Source: Coriobacteriia bacterium
Lineage (GTDB): Bacteria; Actinomycetota; Coriobacteriia; Anaerosomatales; SLCP01
NCBI GenBank assembly: GCA_007123455.1
Contig: SKKZ01000148.1
Location: 1 to 7,689 of the forward strand
Length of the DNA stretch: 7,689 bases
Direction of reading: 5' to 3'
Shown here one piece after another: positions 1 through 6,637 of this stretch; position 1 is the stretch's first letter; each line of letters starts with the position of its first letter. The notes below the pieces were generated by a model, which did no database searches, was not told where the DNA came from, and worked only from the letters and a program-made list of their open reading frames with translations. The position numbers were made by a program, and so were the translations under genes.

Positions 1-603
1 GCCACGACGCTCGAAGGCGTCACGTGGCTCGCGCAGGGAACCCTATACCCGGACGTCATCGAGTCGGGCAATAAGACCGCGGCGAAGATCAAGAGCCACC
101 ACAACCTCATCCCGTTCCCGAGCGGCGTCCACTTCGATCTGATCGAACCGCTCAAAGCTCTCTTCAAAGACGAGGTCCGCGCCGTCGGCGCCGAGCTCGG
201 TCTGCCCGATGAGATCGTCCACCGGCAGCCGTTCCCGGGTCCCGGCCTTGGCGTGCGCATAATCGGCGAGATCACCCACGAGAAACTCGAGCTTCTGAGG
301 CTTGCGGATGCGATCGTGCGCGAGGAGATCTCGGCTTGGGACCGGGACCGCGAGGTCTGGCAGTACTTCGCCGTACTTCCCGACATCCGTTCGGTGGGCG
401 TCATGGGCGATGAGCGCACGTACGGGAGGCCGATCATCGTGCGTGCGGTAGCCTCGGCCGACGCTATGACCGCTGACTGGGCTCGCTTGCCCCACGAGCT
501 CCTCGTGCGGATGAGCAATCGCATCATCAACGAGGTAGACGGAATCAACCGGGTCGCCTACGACATCACGAGTAAGCCTCCCGGCACCATCGAGTGGGAA
601 TAG
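1..603 (+). CDS. guaA: GMP synthase (glutamine-hydrolysing), C-terminal part, 5' truncated by window edge
   Basis: The reading frame is open from base 1 to the TAG at 601-603, giving the last 200 residues of GMP synthase. This cytosolic enzyme makes GMP from XMP, ATP and glutamine in the last step of de novo guanine nucleotide synthesis. Visible landmarks are the end of the ATP-pyrophosphatase domain (LAQGTLYPDVIES, then KSHHNL) and the C-terminal dimerisation domain, which carries PFPGPGLGVRIIGE, SVGVMGDERTY, MTADWARLP and NRIINEV. The protein ends in KPPGTIEWE, the family's near-invariant C-terminus, so the 3' end is intact. The glutaminase domain and the PP-loop lie to the left of the window. 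A GTG at 253 is an internal valine, not a start. A stable hairpin follows the stop, so this gene probably ends its transcription unit. The identification is very secure. Confidence 0.97.
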   Translation, partial: ATTLEGVTWLAQGTLYPDVIESGNKTAAKIKSHHNLIPFPSGVHFDLIEPLKALFKDEVRAVGAELGLPDEIVHRQPFPGPGLGVRIIGEITHEKLELLRLADAIVREEISAWDRDREVWQYFAVLPDIRSVGVMGDERTYGRPIIVRAVASADAMTADWARLPHELLVRMSNRIINEVDGINRVAYDITSKPPGTIEWE

Positions 604-612
604 CCGGGATCT

Positions 613-637
613 CGCATCGCAGCGTCGGCGCGATGCG
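613..637 (+). terminator. Hairpin after guaA, possible terminator without U-tract
   Basis: CGCATCGC at 613-620 pairs perfectly with GCGATGCG at 630-637, giving an 8-bp GC-rich stem with a 9-nt loop. It lies 9 nt after the guaA stop, in the 69-nt gap before the chorismate mutase gene. No T-run follows (the next bases are TGTAGCGG), so it is not a classical intrinsic terminator. U-less hairpins of this kind are often proposed as terminators in high-GC Gram-positives. It could instead protect the 3' end of guaA mRNA. The pairing is seen; the function is inferred. Confidence 0.5.
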
Positions 638-672
638 TGTAGCGGAGATTCGACGGAATCGGAGTGAGTGAG

Positions 673-948
673 ATGGCCGAACACACGGACGACGTCCAGC
701 GCCAGATAGAGCAGTTGAGAATGCAGATCGACGAGATCGACTGCAGGATTGTCGAGCTGCTGAACGAACGCGCGGCACACGCGCTCGCCATCCGGGAACT
801 CAAGCCCAAGGTGCAGCTCGGTCTCTACGATCCGAAGCGCGAAGAAGAGATCTTCACGCACCTCGCACGGTGCAATGAGGGCCCGCTCTATTCAGACAAC
901 CTCCGCGAGATCTACGAGGCCATCCTGCACGTGATGAAGGAGCTCTGA
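673..948 (+). CDS. Chorismate mutase, free-standing AroQ class (type II)
   Basis: This encodes a 91-residue all-helical chorismate mutase, which converts chorismate to prephenate on the way to Phe and Tyr. The AroQ pattern is clear: the first helix holds QLRMQIDEIDCRIVELLNER, then comes AIRELK, then LYDPKREEEI, then NLREIYEAIL. By eye alignment to the E. coli domain, the catalytic residues are R16, R33, K44, D53, R56 and E57, with E82 at the position of the late Gln/Glu. The length is normal for a single domain, and no prephenate dehydratase or dehydrogenase is attached. I chose ATG 673 because GGAG at 661-664 lies 8 nt upstream. GTG 664 is in frame, would add three residues and has a poorer ribosome site. 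The gene ends 5 nt before aroF, and its last codons carry the aroF ribosome site, so the two are surely co-transcribed. The role is secure; no gene symbol is given because usage varies (aroQ, aroH). Confidence 0.92.
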   Translation: MAEHTDDVQRQIEQLRMQIDEIDCRIVELLNERAAHALAIRELKPKVQLGLYDPKREEEIFTHLARCNEGPLYSDNLREIYEAILHVMKEL

Positions 949-953
949 GGACG

Positions 954-1757
954 ATGTCCGAGGAGCAGGAGAGAGTCGCCAATCCCGTCCAACGCGACGG
1001 GGACATCACCATCATTTCGGGTCCTTGCTCAGTCGAGAGCCGGGACCAGATGATGCAGGTCGCCGCTGCCTGTGCCGAGTTCGGTATCCGCGTGCTGCGC
1101 GGAGGGGCCTACAAGCCGCGTACGAGTCCCTACTCGTTCCAGGGCATGGAGGAAGAGGGGCTGCACCTTTTACGGGAGGCTGCGGATGCACACGGACTTC
1201 TCTGCGTGACCGAGGTTGTTGATTCCGCACATGTCGAGATCGTCGACGCATACGCGGATATCCTGCAGATCGGCACGCGGAACATGGCTAACTTCTCGCT
1301 GCTTAAGAAGATCGGTGCAATCACGGCCGAGTCCCAGAAGCCGGTGCTCTTCAAGCGTGGGATGGCGGCTACCATCGAGGAGTGGCTGGCAGCAAGTGAG
1401 TACATCACGATGCAGGGCAACCCTAACGTGATTCTCTGCGAGCGTGGCATACGGACTTTCGAGACCTCGACACGCTTCACCCTCGATATCACTGCGGTGC
1501 CGGTGGTCAAAAAGCTCTCGCGGCTACCCATCGTGATCGACGCGTCGCACCCGGTGGGACAAGCGGATCTCGTGCCCGCTGTGTGCCGCGCTGCAGTCGC
1601 AGTCGGCGCGGACGGCATCATGGTCGAGGCGCACCCGGACCCGCGTGCTGCACTGTGCGACGGGCCGCAATCGCTCGATCTAGAAGGATTACGGAACCTT
1701 ATGGTCGAACTGAAGCCTGTAGCAGAGGCAATCGGCAAGAGACTCGCTTCACTGTGA
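954..1757 (+). CDS. aroF: 3-deoxy-7-phosphoheptulonate (DAHP) synthase, short type I-beta
   Basis: This enzyme condenses phosphoenolpyruvate with erythrose 4-phosphate, the committed cytosolic step of the shikimate pathway. The 267-residue protein is a bare TIM barrel of the AroF/KDO8PS-like family. It contains ISGPCSVES (metal ligand C25), GGAYKPRTSPYSFQG (PEP and phosphate binding), QIGTRNM, LFKRGM, DASHPVGQ (H199), MVEAHPDP (E225) and CDGPQSL (D236), so the four expected metal ligands are all present. Only about 20 residues precede the barrel. It therefore lacks both the ferredoxin-like regulatory domain of the Thermotoga enzyme and the fused chorismate mutase domain of the Bacillus enzyme. 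The mutase is instead the separate gene just upstream, which suggests feedback control through a two-protein complex (inference). The start ATG 954 is served by AAGGAG at 937-942 or GAGG at 947-950. The gene ends with TGA at 1755-1757, followed by a hairpin. Confidence 0.95.
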   Translation: MSEEQERVANPVQRDGDITIISGPCSVESRDQMMQVAAACAEFGIRVLRGGAYKPRTSPYSFQGMEEEGLHLLREAADAHGLLCVTEVVDSAHVEIVDAYADILQIGTRNMANFSLLKKIGAITAESQKPVLFKRGMAATIEEWLAASEYITMQGNPNVILCERGIRTFETSTRFTLDITAVPVVKKLSRLPIVIDASHPVGQADLVPAVCRAAVAVGADGIMVEAHPDPRAALCDGPQSLDLEGLRNLMVELKPVAEAIGKRLASL

Positions 1758-1763
1758 ATGACT

Positions 1764-1781
1764 CCGGGTCCTCAGGCCCGG
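1764..1781 (+). terminator. Terminator-like hairpin after aroF
   Basis: CCGGGTC at 1764-1770 pairs with GGCCCGG at 1775-1781 (one G-U pair) around a 4-nt loop, 6 nt after the aroF stop. There is only a weak T-rich stretch further on (GTTT near 1790), so this is a U-poor hairpin. Its position fits the end of the guaA/aro block and argues that the in-frame ATG at 1758 is not the start of the next gene. It may be leaky, since the next gene begins only 36 nt later. Confidence 0.55.
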
Positions 1782-1803
1782 TCGTGTGCGTTTCGAACCG
1801 TCC

Positions 1804-1809
1804 GGAGGG
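1804..1809 (+). promoter_or_regulatory. Strong ribosome binding site fixing the start of the small Cys-rich gene
   Basis: GGAGGG lies 8-9 nt upstream of GTG 1818, near ideal spacing. The alternative ATG at 1758 directly abuts the aroF stop and has no comparable site, and its first codons would run through the terminator-like hairpin. This decides for the 68-residue product over an 88-residue one. Confidence 0.65.
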
Positions 1810-1817
1810 CTGTATCG

Positions 1818-2024
1818 GTGAACGTCACCGGAGGCGCGTCGAAGTTCTGCCCGCACTGCGGGGCGTTCAGCGCCCCGCGCATCGGCTCGTGCAGTGTGTG
1901 CAAGCTCTCGGTGTGTGAGCGCTGCGGCAACATCCAGCACATCAAAGGGGAGCGGACGATCATCCACAACGAGTGCCTGCGTGACTCCGGCGACTCGTTC
2001 ACGATGATCAAGTTCGTCAAGTGA
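1818..2024 (+). CDS. Small cysteine-rich, probable zinc-binding protein of unknown function
   Basis: I do not recognise this gene. The 68-residue product has three CxxC pairs, CPHC at 11-14, CSVC at 25-28 and CERC at 33-36, plus H41, H50 and C53. Two pairs could form one zinc ribbon (C11/C14 with C25/C28). C33/C36 with H50/C53, or with H41, could make a second site. The tail is charged and hydrophobic (ECLRDSGDSFTMIKFVK), with no signal peptide or membrane segment, so it is probably cytosolic. The start is GTG 1818, chosen for its strong ribosome site; an in-frame ATG at 1758 would add 20 Arg-rich residues unlike the rest. The stop codon overlaps a candidate pcrA start in GTGA at 2021-2024, so translation of the two may be coupled. 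Ribbon folds of this size often bind nucleic acid or protein partners, but nothing here proves that. That it is a real gene is likely from the ordered cysteines and ribosome site. Confidence 0.75.
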   Translation: MNVTGGASKFCPHCGAFSAPRIGSCSVCKLSVCERCGNIQHIKGERTIIHNECLRDSGDSFTMIKFVK

Positions 2025-4288
2025 CGACTGCTCCAAAGGACTACACTGAACAGCCTATGAGTATGGACCTCTCCGATCTCAACCCTGCCCAGCGCGATGC
2101 CGTGACCGCGACCGAGGGCCCGCTCCTCGTTCTCGCGGGTGCGGGGTCGGGTAAGACGCGTGTGCTCGCACATCGCATCGCACACATCGTCGGCGAGCTC
2201 AGGGTATCGCCGACCGAGATCCTCGCGATCACCTTCACCAACAAGGCCGCCGCGGAGATGCGCTCCCGAGTAGGGGATCTTGTCGGCCCGGGAGTGCGTG
2301 CGATGTGGGTCATGACCTTCCACGCCATGTGCGTGCGGATTCTGCGTGCCGATGCCGAGCGCGCCGGCCTCACGCGGTCATTCACCATCTACGACGGTGA
2401 TGACGCCAAGCGCATGATCACCTCGATCATGAAAGACCTGGAGTTCGATCCGAAGCGCTACCCGGTGAATGCGATCGCTGCACGCATCTCGGCGGCGAAG
2501 AACGAGCTCATAGAGCCTGCCGAGTTCGCATCGGCCGCGGTGAGTCCGATCGACAAAGCGGCAGCGAAGGTGTTTCCGCGCTACCGCGCGCGCACGCGTG
2601 AGGCGAATGCGCTCGACTTCGACGACCTGCTCGTCGAGGCGCACCGGCTGCTCGCGGATCACCCCGAAGTGCTGGCGGCGTACCAGGACCGGTTCCGATA
2701 TGTCCTGGTGGACGAGTACCAGGATACGAACCATGTCCAGTACCGGATCGTGAACCTTCTCGCCGCCAAGCGGCGCAACCTCATGGTGGTCGGCGACGAC
2801 GATCAGTCGATCTACTCGTGGCGCGGGGCCGACATCCGCAACATCCTCGAGTTCGAGCGCGATTACCCGGATGCGACGGTGATACGCCTCGAGCAGAATT
2901 ACCGCTCCACGGCCACTATCCTCGCGGCCGCCAACGCGGTGGTGGCCAACAACAAGGGTCGAAAACCCAAGACGCTTTGGACGGCGAACGCAGGCGGTGA
3001 GGCAATCAGCCGTTACTACGCGACCGACGAGCGCGACGAGGCCCGTTTCGTCGCCACCGAGATCGAGCGCCTCCTGCGCGAGGAGGGCCGGTCCTACGCG
3101 GACATGGCGGTCTTCTACCGTACGAACGCGCAGTCGCGCGTGATCGAAGACGTGTTCCTGCGGACCGGTGTGCCCTACCAGATCGTGGGCGGTACCCGCT
3201 TCTTCGACAGGGCAGAGATTCGCGACGTCATGGCCTACGTCAAGATCGCGGTGAACCCTGCCGACGAGATCGCCCTCAAACGCATCATCAACAAACCTAA
3301 GCGTGGCATCGGTGACACGACGGTCTCCAAGGTCGAGTACGAGGCCGCACGCCGGGGCGTGAGCTTCGAGAGCGGTCTGCGCCTGGCTGTAGACGAGGGG
3401 TTGCTCGGTACCGGTCCCCGCACCCGCGTCGCTGCCTTCCTCGAACTGCTCGGGGAGATCAGGGCCCTCGTGGACTCGGGGGGCGACCTGCGTGAACTCG
3501 TCGAAAGTGTGGTCACGAGCTCCGGACTGGTGGCGGCGTTCGAGGCCGAGCGTACCGTCGAAGCCGACGGCCGGGTAGAGAACATCCGCGAGCTGTTCGG
3601 TGTCGTTGACGAGTTCGCCGCGGCTCACGAAGAGGCCGACCTTCCTGCATTCATGGAGTGGGTCGCGCTTCGTACCGACATCGATTCTCTGGTCGAGGGT
3701 GAGCGGGCCGTCACACTCATGACGGTGCACACTGCGAAAGGCCTGGAGTTCCCCGCAGTCTTCATCGTCGGTCTCGAGGACGCGATCTTTCCCCATGCGA
3801 ACTCGATGTTCGACGAGTCCGGACTCGAGGAGGAGCGTCGGCTGGCCTACGTTGGCATCACGCGCGCCCGGGAGAGGCTCTACCTCACTCACGCGCACTC
3901 CCGCAGCCTGTTCGGCTCGACCCAGCACAACCCGCCGAGTCGCTTCATCGGCGAGATTCCCGAGGAGCACGTCGCCTGCACCGGTCTCGGGTCGACCGGC
4001 ATCTCCGGGACCGGATTCACGCGGCGCGGTGAGGCATCCCGTGGTTCGATAGCCGGTACGGGTCGTGGTGAATCCGGTGGTCGGGTATTCGGCTCGGGTC
4101 AGCGGCGTGAACCGCGCTCGGCCGCCGAGGTCCAGACCTTCGAGAGCGGGGACCTCGTGGACCACAAGGTGTTCGGCGTGGGGACGGTCACGGGAGTGGA
4201 AGGTGACAAGATCACCGTCGCGTTCGAGACAGCGGGAACGAAGAAGCTGCTAGCGGGTTTCGCGCCGTTGCGGAAAGTGCGAGACTGA
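2021..4288 (+). CDS. pcrA: ATP-dependent 3'-5' DNA helicase PcrA/UvrD
   Basis: This is a complete superfamily 1A helicase used in nucleotide excision repair, clearing RNA polymerase or RecA from DNA, and rolling-circle replication. In the 755-residue numbering, the motifs in order are: Q motif LNPAQRDAV (20-28), Walker A GAGSGKT (40-46), Ia ITFTNKAAAEM (70-80), Ib TFHAMCVRILR (99-109), II VDEYQDTN (230-237), III VVGDDDQSIYSWRGAD (256-271), IV EQNYRST (291-297), V LMTVHTAKGLEFP (566-578) and VI RRLAYVGITRARERL (606-620). After a Gly/Arg/Ser-rich linker (about 652-705), the C-terminal Tudor-like module (GDLVDHKVFGVGTV) matches the PcrA domain known to contact RNA polymerase. Length is normal for PcrA. 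The start is uncertain. GTG 2021 overlaps the previous stop and lacks a ribosome site. ATG 2057 and ATG 2063 are in frame and closer to where family members begin, but AAAGGA at 2035-2040 is rather far from them. Confidence 0.95.
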   Translation: MTTAPKDYTEQPMSMDLSDLNPAQRDAVTATEGPLLVLAGAGSGKTRVLAHRIAHIVGELRVSPTEILAITFTNKAAAEMRSRVGDLVGPGVRAMWVMTFHAMCVRILRADAERAGLTRSFTIYDGDDAKRMITSIMKDLEFDPKRYPVNAIAARISAAKNELIEPAEFASAAVSPIDKAAAKVFPRYRARTREANALDFDDLLVEAHRLLADHPEVLAAYQDRFRYVLVDEYQDTNHVQYRIVNLLAAKRRNLMVVGDDDQSIYSWRGADIRNILEFERDYPDATVIRLEQNYRSTATILAAANAVVANNKGRKPKTLWTANAGGEAISRYYATDERDEARFVATEIERLLREEGRSYADMAVFYRTNAQSRVIEDVFLRTGVPYQIVGGTRFFDRAEIRDVMAYVKIAVNPADEIALKRIINKPKRGIGDTTVSKVEYEAARRGVSFESGLRLAVDEGLLGTGPRTRVAAFLELLGEIRALVDSGGDLRELVESVVTSSGLVAAFEAERTVEADGRVENIRELFGVVDEFAAAHEEADLPAFMEWVALRTDIDSLVEGERAVTLMTVHTAKGLEFPAVFIVGLEDAIFPHANSMFDESGLEEERRLAYVGITRARERLYLTHAHSRSLFGSTQHNPPSRFIGEIPEEHVACTGLGSTGISGTGFTRRGEASRGSIAGTGRGESGGRVFGSGQRREPRSAAEVQTFESGDLVDHKVFGVGTVTGVEGDKITVAFETAGTKKLLAGFAPLRKVRD

Positions 4289-4324
4289 AAAGGTGCACCG
4301 CACCGAGGAGGTAGGGGCGAACCC

Positions 4325-5950
4325 ATGGGTCCTGTCCTGGTATTTGGCCACAAGAATCCCGACAACGATTCGATCTGTTCGGCGGTGGCCTATGCACATC
4401 TCAAGAACCTTACCGACACCACCACCGTCTACGTTCCTGCGCGCCTTGGCCCACTGCCACCCGAGACCGTCTGGGTGTTCGAGCGCTTCGGTGTCCAGCC
4501 GCCCGAGGAGATCGCGCACGTGCACACGCGCGTTCGCGACGTCATGACCGAAGGGGTCGTGAGCGTCGAGCGTGATTACACGATGCTCGATGCGGGCCGC
4601 ATCATGCGTGAGCGGGGCGTGCGCGCCCTGCCGGTGCTGGAGGACGAGGCGGTTCGGGGGCTTATCAACCAGAGGATCCTTGCCGAGGCCTATCTCTCCG
4701 AGGTCGAGATGCGCGGCTTCGCCGGTGTGCCCGTAGCGGTCAAGCGGCTCGTCGAGGTTCTCGACGGCACCCTGCTGTGCGGAGATCCCGGACTGGTACT
4801 CTCAGGCGGCGTGCTCATAGGCGCGATGGAGCCCACCACGATGGTCGGGTACATCAAGCCCGGTGACACGCTCGTGGTCGGCGACCGCAGACGTTCGCAG
4901 CCGATGGCCCTCGAGGCAGGAGTCGCGTGCCTGATCGTGACCGGCGGCACGCACCCCGATCCGGGGGTGATCGCGCTTGCCGAGGAGCGCGGCGCGGCGG
5001 TCATCTCCACGGCGCACGACACGTTTGCCGCGGCCCGGCTCATCAACCTCTCCTACACCGTCGGAGACTTCATGGATACCGACGTGCTGCGATTCGAACC
5101 CGAGATGCTCCTCGCCGAGGCACTGGAGGACCTGCTCGGCTCGGCGCATCGCGAAGCGGTGGTCGTGGATGAGGGAAACCGGCCTGTCGGCATGATCACC
5201 CGTACGAACGTAGCGCGTGGAACGCGGCGCCGCGTGATCCTCGTCGATCACAACGAGTCGGCGCAATCGGCGCCCGGTATCGAGGAGGCCGAGGTCGTGG
5301 AGGTGGTCGACCACCATCGTATCGGCGATATCCAGACGTACGGCCCGATCCTTTTCCTCAACATCCCCGTCGGCTCGACCGCGACCGTCGTGGCCATGCG
5401 CTACGAGGAACTCGGCGTCCCCGTTCCCGGGCCCATGGCCGGCATCCTGCTCGCGGCGCTGCTCACCGATACCGTTCTGCTGAAGTCACCGACGACCACC
5501 GACACCGATCGGCGGATCGCAACGCACCTGTCCGGACTTCTCTCGGTCGATCCGGTCGAGTTCGGGCTCGAGATGTTCAAAGCCCGTACGGCCGGAGAGA
5601 CCTTCTCGGCCGAGCGGGCGGTCAAGGCCGATCTCAAAGAGTACCGAGCGGGCGAAACACTCGCTGCTATCGGGCAGATCGAGACGGTCGACCTGGCGGC
5701 GGTGATGGAGCATGCGGACGAGTTACGAGCTGTGATGGATTCGCTGCGCGAGGCCAGGGGTTACGACCTCGTTCTCCTGATGGTGACCGATGTTGTCCGG
5801 GAGGGGAGCGAGATCATCGCGGTGGGCAAGCTCCGCCTTGCCGAACGCGGGCTCGGCGTGTCGCTGGCTGACGGCTCAGCGTGGATGCCGGACGTCCTTT
5901 CGCGTAAGAAGCAGGTCGCTGCGCGACTTGTGGATGCGGCCGGGGTCTGA
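4325..5950 (+). CDS. ppaC: Family II (Mn-dependent) inorganic pyrophosphatase with CBS-DRTGG-CBS insert
   Basis: This encodes a 541-residue cytosolic enzyme hydrolysing pyrophosphate to phosphate. The DHH catalytic domain starts with GHKNPDNDS (H9, D13, D15) and is interrupted at about residues 69-299. The insert holds CBS1 (VRDVMTEG to about 124), a DRTGG domain (about 135-243) and CBS2 (VGDFMDTD to about 299). The DHH domain resumes with LVDHNES (D308), VVDHHRIGD (H330, H331), GSTAT and LLTDT (D382), and the C-terminal DHHA2 domain ends in SRKKQ (526-530). All seven metal ligands known from the Bacillus enzyme, and the SRKKQ substrate loop, are present, so it should be active. CBS-PPases are known to be inhibited by AMP/ADP, and DRTGG-containing ones are activated by diadenosine polyphosphates. 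The same control is expected here. ATG 4325 follows AGGAGG at 4306-4311 and AGGGG at 4313-4317; the gap from pcrA is 36 nt. The PAP2 gene starts 10 nt downstream. Confidence 0.95.
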   Translation: MGPVLVFGHKNPDNDSICSAVAYAHLKNLTDTTTVYVPARLGPLPPETVWVFERFGVQPPEEIAHVHTRVRDVMTEGVVSVERDYTMLDAGRIMRERGVRALPVLEDEAVRGLINQRILAEAYLSEVEMRGFAGVPVAVKRLVEVLDGTLLCGDPGLVLSGGVLIGAMEPTTMVGYIKPGDTLVVGDRRRSQPMALEAGVACLIVTGGTHPDPGVIALAEERGAAVISTAHDTFAAARLINLSYTVGDFMDTDVLRFEPEMLLAEALEDLLGSAHREAVVVDEGNRPVGMITRTNVARGTRRRVILVDHNESAQSAPGIEEAEVVEVVDHHRIGDIQTYGPILFLNIPVGSTATVVAMRYEELGVPVPGPMAGILLAALLTDTVLLKSPTTTDTDRRIATHLSGLLSVDPVEFGLEMFKARTAGETFSAERAVKADLKEYRAGETLAAIGQIETVDLAAVMEHADELRAVMDSLREARGYDLVLLMVTDVVREGSEIIAVGKLRLAERGLGVSLADGSAWMPDVLSRKKQVAARLVDAAGV

Positions 5951-5960
5951 GGATAGCGGG

Positions 5961-6635
5961 ATGCAGCCCAGGGACAGCCATCCATGGAGCCGGGATCCCG
6001 CACCGGGCATCGCCGTGCTTGTGGCGGGCATCGCACTTGCAGGTCTTGTCGCCTTGACCGCGGGCGTACTCTTCTTCCCGGCGTTCCAGGACCTCGATGC
6101 GCGGATATCCGATACGCTTCGGGGTGTCGATTCGAGCGTGCTCGAAGCGCTCGCGCTCTCGCTGAGCTTGCTCGGCTCACGGTGGGTGATGGCGGCGCTC
6201 ACGGTTGCGGGTGTGCTCGGTCTTCTGGTGCGCGGTAACCGGTCGTCGGCGGCGCTGCTCGCCGGCACGATGGTGATCGGCACCGCAGCGGGGAGCGTGC
6301 TCAAGGAAGTCGTCGAGCGTGCGCGTCCGGGCCTGGAGGTCGCCCGCATCCCGGTTCCGGAGACGTATAGCTTCCCGTCGGGCCACGCGCTCGCGGCCTT
6401 CCTGTTCTTCGGGATCGTGGCGTTCCTCTTCTTCGTCCTGGCCGATTCGGTCCGGGTGAAGCTGTGGGCCTGGCTCGTATGCTCACTGCTTGCGTTCGGC
6501 GTCGCGCTCTCGCGCGTCTACCTTGGCGTCCACTACCTCGGCGACATCATCGCCTCGTGGATGCTCGGCTCGGTCTTTCTTATGGTGGCCGTGGGCGGAC
6601 ACGTCTTGTGGGTGACGCGCAAGCGCGTCGAGTGA
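5961..6635 (+). CDS. PAP2-family membrane phosphatase (undecaprenyl-diphosphatase/phosphatidylglycerophosphatase B-like)
   Basis: This is an integral membrane acid phosphatase of 224 residues. All three PAP2 motifs are intact: KEVVERARP (115-123), FPSGH (138-142) and SRVYLGVHYLGD (184-195). The catalytic His is H191 and the acid His is H142. Hydrophobic stretches at about 16-38, 60-72, 76-90, 97-113, 143-162, 168-183 and 197-216 fit the usual six-helix fold, with the active site facing out. The family dephosphorylates lipid phosphates such as undecaprenyl pyrophosphate, phosphatidate or phosphatidylglycerol phosphate; the sequence does not say which. I chose ATG 5961 because GAGGA at 5949-5953 is well spaced. 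The frame stays open upstream to 5790, but that part is Arg/Ser-rich shadow of the pyrophosphatase gene. Ten nucleotides separate it from that gene, so they are probably co-transcribed. It converges on the sensor kinase gene with 11 nt between the stops. Confidence 0.92.
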   Translation: MQPRDSHPWSRDPAPGIAVLVAGIALAGLVALTAGVLFFPAFQDLDARISDTLRGVDSSVLEALALSLSLLGSRWVMAALTVAGVLGLLVRGNRSSAALLAGTMVIGTAAGSVLKEVVERARPGLEVARIPVPETYSFPSGHALAAFLFFGIVAFLFFVLADSVRVKLWAWLVCSLLAFGVALSRVYLGVHYLGDIIASWMLGSVFLMVAVGGHVLWVTRKRVE

Positions 6636-6637
6636 CT

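Noticed and set aside
604..672. Riboswitch, T-box or leader-peptide attenuator before the aromatic genes
   Set aside because: The 69-nt gap holds only one hairpin. I see no Trp/Phe/Tyr-rich leader frame, T-box sequence or competing second stem.
43..861. 272-codon open frame on the minus strand, opposite guaA and the chorismate mutase gene
   Set aside because: It spans two clear plus-strand genes and their gap, and the product has no motif or plausible ribosome site. It is a shadow frame.
1130..1738. 202-codon minus-strand frame opposite aroF
   Set aside because: It is Ser/Arg/Thr-rich with no domain and lies fully within the well-supported DAHP synthase gene.
1758..1817. Earlier ATG start (1758) for the small Cys-rich protein
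   Set aside because: It runs through a terminator-like hairpin, lacks a ribosome site and adds Arg-rich residues unlike the rest. GTG 1818 has GGAGGG at good spacing.
2378..4165. 595-codon open frame on the minus strand, opposite pcrA
   Set aside because: It is antisense to a helicase with all motifs intact. Its translation is Arg/Val/Asp-rich with no recognisable domain, which is what GC-rich coding DNA gives on the opposite strand.
4292..4304. Small hairpin GGTGC/GCACC between pcrA and the pyrophosphatase gene as a terminator
   Set aside because: The stem is only 5 bp with a 3-nt loop and no T-run, just before the next gene's ribosome site. Chance is the simpler explanation.
5790..5960. 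Longer N-terminus for the PAP2 protein starting at 5790
   Set aside because: The added 57 residues are Arg/Ser-rich and overlap the end of the pyrophosphatase gene in another frame. ATG 5961 has a good ribosome site.
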